Shown one piece after another: positions 6,246 to 8,164 of a stretch of 8,164 bases of DNA. The stretch's first letter is position 1, and each line of letters starts with the position of its first letter. Position numbers and translations under genes: made by a program. The notes beneath the pieces are model-generated. The model saw only the letters and a program-made list of their open reading frames with translations, was not told the DNA's origin and ran no database searches. Origin of the DNA: Pseudomonadota bacterium (GTDB lineage Bacteria > Pseudomonadota > Alphaproteobacteria > Rhizobiales > Xanthobacteraceae); NCBI GenBank assembly GCA_021779635.1, contig JAJYAH010000292.1, positions 1-8,164 on the forward strand. The letters are read 5' to 3'.

Positions 6246-6522
6246 TCTCTGATCGTCCCGGAGGGTCGCCATGAAATGTCTGAATAAATCATCGCTTAGC
6301 GCGGAATGAGTGCATTGCACGCAAGTCAGCCGATAGCGGGCTTGCGCTCGTCCGGCAAGGGTGCCAATAGAACGATTCTGGACTGCCTGTTCCGCCCGGT
6401 TGGCTGGGACAAGTGGTCTTCCTGCCGCCGCGGGGGTCGCGGGCGCCGGCAGCCTCCTCCGGTTCGTTTGGGCGTTGCCTGGGGCGGTTCCACCGGCTGC
6501 AGCTGAGAAAGGGTTTGGAATC
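6246..6522. promoter_or_regulatory. Divergent intergenic region between trmL and fbcF
   Basis: This 277-bp gap must serve two operons reading outward. Visible structure includes a perfect 11-base palindrome GTGCATTGCAC at 6310-6320 and a GC-rich hairpin at 6422-6452. Weak sigma-70-like pairs exist (plus strand TTGCGC 6342-6347 then CAATAG 6365-6370, 17 nt apart), but the -10 matches are poor and I do not call them. An open frame runs from 6361 into fbcF; I take it as the untranslated leader. Promoters are inferred from gene orientation. Confidence 0.5.
6422..6452 (+). other. GC-rich hairpin in the presumed fbcF leader
   Basis: CTGCCG at 6422-6427 pairs with CGGCAG at 6447-6452. After one C-C mismatch a further CGC/GCG pairing extends the stem, leaving an 11-nt loop. 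There is no T-run after it, so it does not look like a simple terminator. If the fbcF transcript starts upstream, this would fold in its 5' untranslated region about 70 nt before the GTG start. Confidence 0.4.
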
Positions 6523-7050
6523 GTGACGACAGCGTCTTCGGCGGATCCGACACGCCGTGATTTCCTCTTTGTTGCAACGGGAGCCGTTGCTGCGGTTGGT
6601 GGAGTGGCCACGCTTTGGCCCCTCGTTTCCCAGATGAATCCGGATGCCTCGACGATCGCGGCCGGGGCGCCGATCGAAGTCGATCTGACGCCGATTGCCT
6701 CCGGGCAGGACATCAAGGTGTTCTGGCGGGGCAAACCGATCTACATCATGAACCGCACCAAAAAGCAGGTCGATGAGGCCCGCGCGGTGCCGGTTGACAG
6801 CCTTAAGGACCCCGCGACCGATCAGTCCCGGGTCAAGGAAGGCCACGATCAGTGGCTGGTCGTGATCGGCATCTGCACCCATCTCGGCTGCATTCCGATC
6901 GCCCATGAAGGCAATTACGACGGTTTCTTCTGCCCCTGCCACGGCTCGCAATACGACTCCTCCGGTCGCATTCGCCAGGGACCGGCGCCGGCTAACCTGC
7001 CAGTGCCGCCCTATCAATTCGTTTCCGACAGCAAAATCCAGATTGGCTGA
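6523..7050 (+). CDS. fbcF: Rieske iron-sulfur protein of the cytochrome bc1 complex
   Basis: This is the ubiquinol-cytochrome c reductase iron-sulfur subunit (also called PetA). It carries electrons from ubiquinol at the Qo site to cytochrome c1, with its head on the periplasmic side. The 175-residue protein has an N-terminal twin-arginine-like signal-anchor [12 protein letters not shown] (10-21) with a hydrophobic helix to about 34. The Rieske cluster motifs are CTHLGC (118-123) and CPCHGS (138-143): C118, H120, C138 and H141 would bind the 2Fe-2S cluster and C123-C140 form the disulfide. [12 protein letters not shown] (153-164) is the conserved proline loop. GTG 6523 is chosen because translation from it gives the family's usual start and length, with AAAGGG 9 nt upstream. 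The frame is open back to 6361, but that part is not family-like. Cytochrome b follows after 64 bp, as in the fbcFH operon of Bradyrhizobium. Confidence 0.96.
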   Translation: MTTASSADPTRRDFLFVATGAVAAVGGVATLWPLVSQMNPDASTIAAGAPIEVDLTPIASGQDIKVFWRGKPIYIMNRTKKQVDEARAVPVDSLKDPATDQSRVKEGHDQWLVVIGICTHLGCIPIAHEGNYDGFFCPCHGSQYDSSGRIRQGPAPANLPVPPYQFVSDSKIQIG

Positions 7051-7052
7051 GC

Positions 7053-7071
7053 CTCGGAGCTGATATCCGAG
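7053..7071 (+). other. Hairpin in the fbcF-fbcH spacer
   Basis: CTCGGA at 7053-7058 pairs perfectly with TCCGAG at 7066-7071 around a 7-nt loop, two bases after the fbcF stop codon. No T-run follows, so read-through into cytochrome b is expected. It could be an mRNA processing or stability element. Confidence 0.45.
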
Positions 7072-7102
7072 ACTTGGGCCCGTCGCGTCGTCTTATTTCC
7101 CT

Positions 7103-7107
7103 GGGGA
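7103..7107 (+). promoter_or_regulatory. Ribosome binding site GGGGA of cytochrome b
   Basis: GGGGA lies 7 nt before the ATG at 7115 and supports that start. Confidence 0.55.
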
Positions 7108-7114
7108 TCGCATC

Positions 7115-8164
7115 ATGAGCGGACCATCCGACTACCAGCCGACCAATCCCGCATTGAAGTGGATTGAACGGCGTCTCCCGATTATGGGTCTCATGCACTC
7201 CTCGTTCGTGGCCTATCCGACGCCGCGCAACCTGAACTACTGGTGGACCTTCGGCGCCATCCTTTCGATGATGCTCGGGCTGCAGATCCTGACCGGCGTG
7301 ATCCTCGCCATGCACTACACGCCGGAGGCCACGATGGCCTTCAAGTCGGTCGAAGGCATCGTCCGCGACGTGAATTATGGCTGGCTGCTGCGCAACATGC
7401 ACGCCAGCGGCGCCTCGATGTTCTTCCTCGCCGTCTACATCCATATGTTCCGCGGCATTTATTACGGGTCATACAAGGAGCCGCGCGAAATCCTCTGGAT
7501 TCTCGGCGTCATCATCTACCTCCTGATGATGGCAACGGGCTTCATGGGCTACGTGCTGCCGTGGGGCCAGATGAGCTTCTGGGGCGCCACCGTCATCACC
7601 AATCTGTTCTCCGCCATTCCCTATGTCGGCGACAGCATCGTGACCCTGCTGTGGGGCGGCTATTCGATCGGCAATCCGACGCTGAACCGCTTCTTCTCGC
7701 TGCATTATCTGCTGCCGTTCGTGATCGCGGGTGTCGTGGTGCTGCACGTCTGGGCGCTGCATGTCGTGGGCCAGAACAATCCGGCCGGGGTCGAGGCGAA
7801 GACCGAAAAGGACACTGTGCCGTTCACGCCCTACGCCACCATCAAGGATGCGTTCGGTCTTTCCTGCTTCCTGCTGTTCTTCGCCTGGTTCATCTTCTAC
7901 ATGCCGAACTATCTCGGCGACGCCGACAACTACATTCCCGCCAATCCCGGCGTGACCCCGACGCATATCGTGCCGGAATGGTATTATCTGCCGTTCTACG
8001 CCATCCTGCGCTCGATCCCGAACAAGCTCGCCGGCGTCATCGCGATGTTCTCCGCGATCATCGTGTTGGCATTCCTGCCGTGGCTCGATACCGCGCGGAC
8101 GCGCTCGTCCAAGTATCGCCCGCTGGCGAAGCAGTTCTTCTGGATCTTCGTCATCGTCTGCGTG
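7115..8164 (+). CDS. fbcH: Cytochrome b of the bc1 complex (3' end outside the window; possibly a cyt b/c1 fusion, fbcH)
   Basis: This is the membrane core of ubiquinol-cytochrome c reductase, holding hemes bL and bH and the two quinone sites. From ATG 7115 the frame stays open for 350 codons to the window edge. Four heme-ligand histidines are present with the classical spacing: H96 (in NMHASG) and H110 (in YIHMFRG), and H197 (in FSLHYLLPF) and H211 (in VVLHVWALH). The Qo-site motif PEWY is at 287-290, and [20 protein letters not shown] (145-164) is the conserved cd region. Hydrophobic helices are spread throughout. In Bradyrhizobium and relatives this gene, fbcH, encodes a polyprotein in which cytochrome b is followed by cytochrome c1 and cleaved later. 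Whether that holds here cannot be seen; if not, the gene would be petB/fbcB with c1 separate. It is co-oriented with fbcF and probably in the same operon. Confidence 0.96.
   Translation, partial: MSGPSDYQPTNPALKWIERRLPIMGLMHSSFVAYPTPRNLNYWWTFGAILSMMLGLQILTGVILAMHYTPEATMAFKSVEGIVRDVNYGWLLRNMHASGASMFFLAVYIHMFRGIYYGSYKEPREILWILGVIIYLLMMATGFMGYVLPWGQMSFWGATVITNLFSAIPYVGDSIVTLLWGGYSIGNPTLNRFFSLHYLLPFVIAGVVVLHVWALHVVGQNNPAGVEAKTEKDTVPFTPYATIKDAFGLSCFLLFFAWFIFYMPNYLGDADNYIPANPGVTPTHIVPEWYYLPFYAILRSIPNKLAGVIAMFSAIIVLAFLPWLDTARTRSSKYRPLAKQFFWIFVIVCV

Noticed and set aside
6361..6522. 54-residue N-terminal extension of the Rieske protein
   Set aside because: It would place the twin-arginine signal in the interior of the protein and does not match the family. 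GTG 6523 gives the normal length.
6246..6734. Long upstream extension of trmL on the minus strand
   Set aside because: It is antisense to the fbcF leader and coding start, and SPOUT proteins of this type begin directly at MQIALFQPDIP.
1..8164. Mobile element, CRISPR array, tRNA or rRNA gene, toxin-antitoxin or defence system
   Set aside because: I saw no transposase or integrase motifs, spaced direct repeats, cloverleaf or attachment site. Every gene of any size belongs to an ordinary chromosomal family.

Overview
The window is GC-rich chromosomal DNA packed with core bacterial genes. It reads as an alphaproteobacterium of the Bradyrhizobium / Rhodopseudomonas / Nitrobacter / Afipia group (Nitrobacteraceae). 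The main clues are the Rieske protein followed by cytochrome b in the fbcF-fbcH order known from Bradyrhizobium, the cluster DUF1285 - CoA pyrophosphatase - DUF6111 - CCA-adding enzyme, and the trmL-queE-queD-hemF order. The genus is an inference from family recognition; no search was run.

Layout. (1) 1-749, minus: 5' part of a MoxR-type AAA+ ATPase gene that runs off the left edge. (2) 750-977: divergent intergenic region. (3) 978-3761, plus: four genes that each overlap the next by 4 bases (TTGA, ATGA, ATGA): a DUF1285 protein, a CoA-pyrophosphatase-type Nudix hydrolase, a small two-helix membrane protein (DUF6111) and the CCA-adding tRNA nucleotidyltransferase. (4) 3762-3811: short convergent gap with GC-rich dyads. 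(5) 3812-6245, minus, transcribed right to left: trmL, queE, queD, hemF, closely spaced and probably one operon. (6) 6246-6522: divergent intergenic region with a strong GC hairpin in the presumed fbcF leader. (7) 6523-8164, plus: fbcF (Rieske iron-sulfur protein) and the first 350 codons of cytochrome b (petB/fbcH), which continues past the right edge.

How the genes fit together. The plus-strand block ends in tRNA 3'-end maturation. The minus-strand block has two enzymes that act on the tRNA wobble position or its precursor (TrmL methylates the ribose of nucleotide 34; QueE makes a queuosine precursor) and ends with oxygen-dependent coproporphyrinogen oxidase of heme synthesis. The right-hand genes encode the heme- and Fe-S-containing bc1 complex of respiration, so a heme-making operon and a heme-using operon start back to back.

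I found no mobile element, CRISPR array, RNA gene, toxin-antitoxin pair or defence cluster. Nothing here looks like a new system. The points most worth a second look are: the QueD homolog lacks the usual catalytic cysteine before its HGH motif and has glutamates nearby; a perfect 16-bp tandem duplication lies across the queE stop codon; two uncharacterised proteins (DUF1285, DUF6111) are translationally coupled to a Nudix hydrolase and the CCA enzyme; and there are hairpins in the fbcF leader and the fbcF-fbcH spacer.
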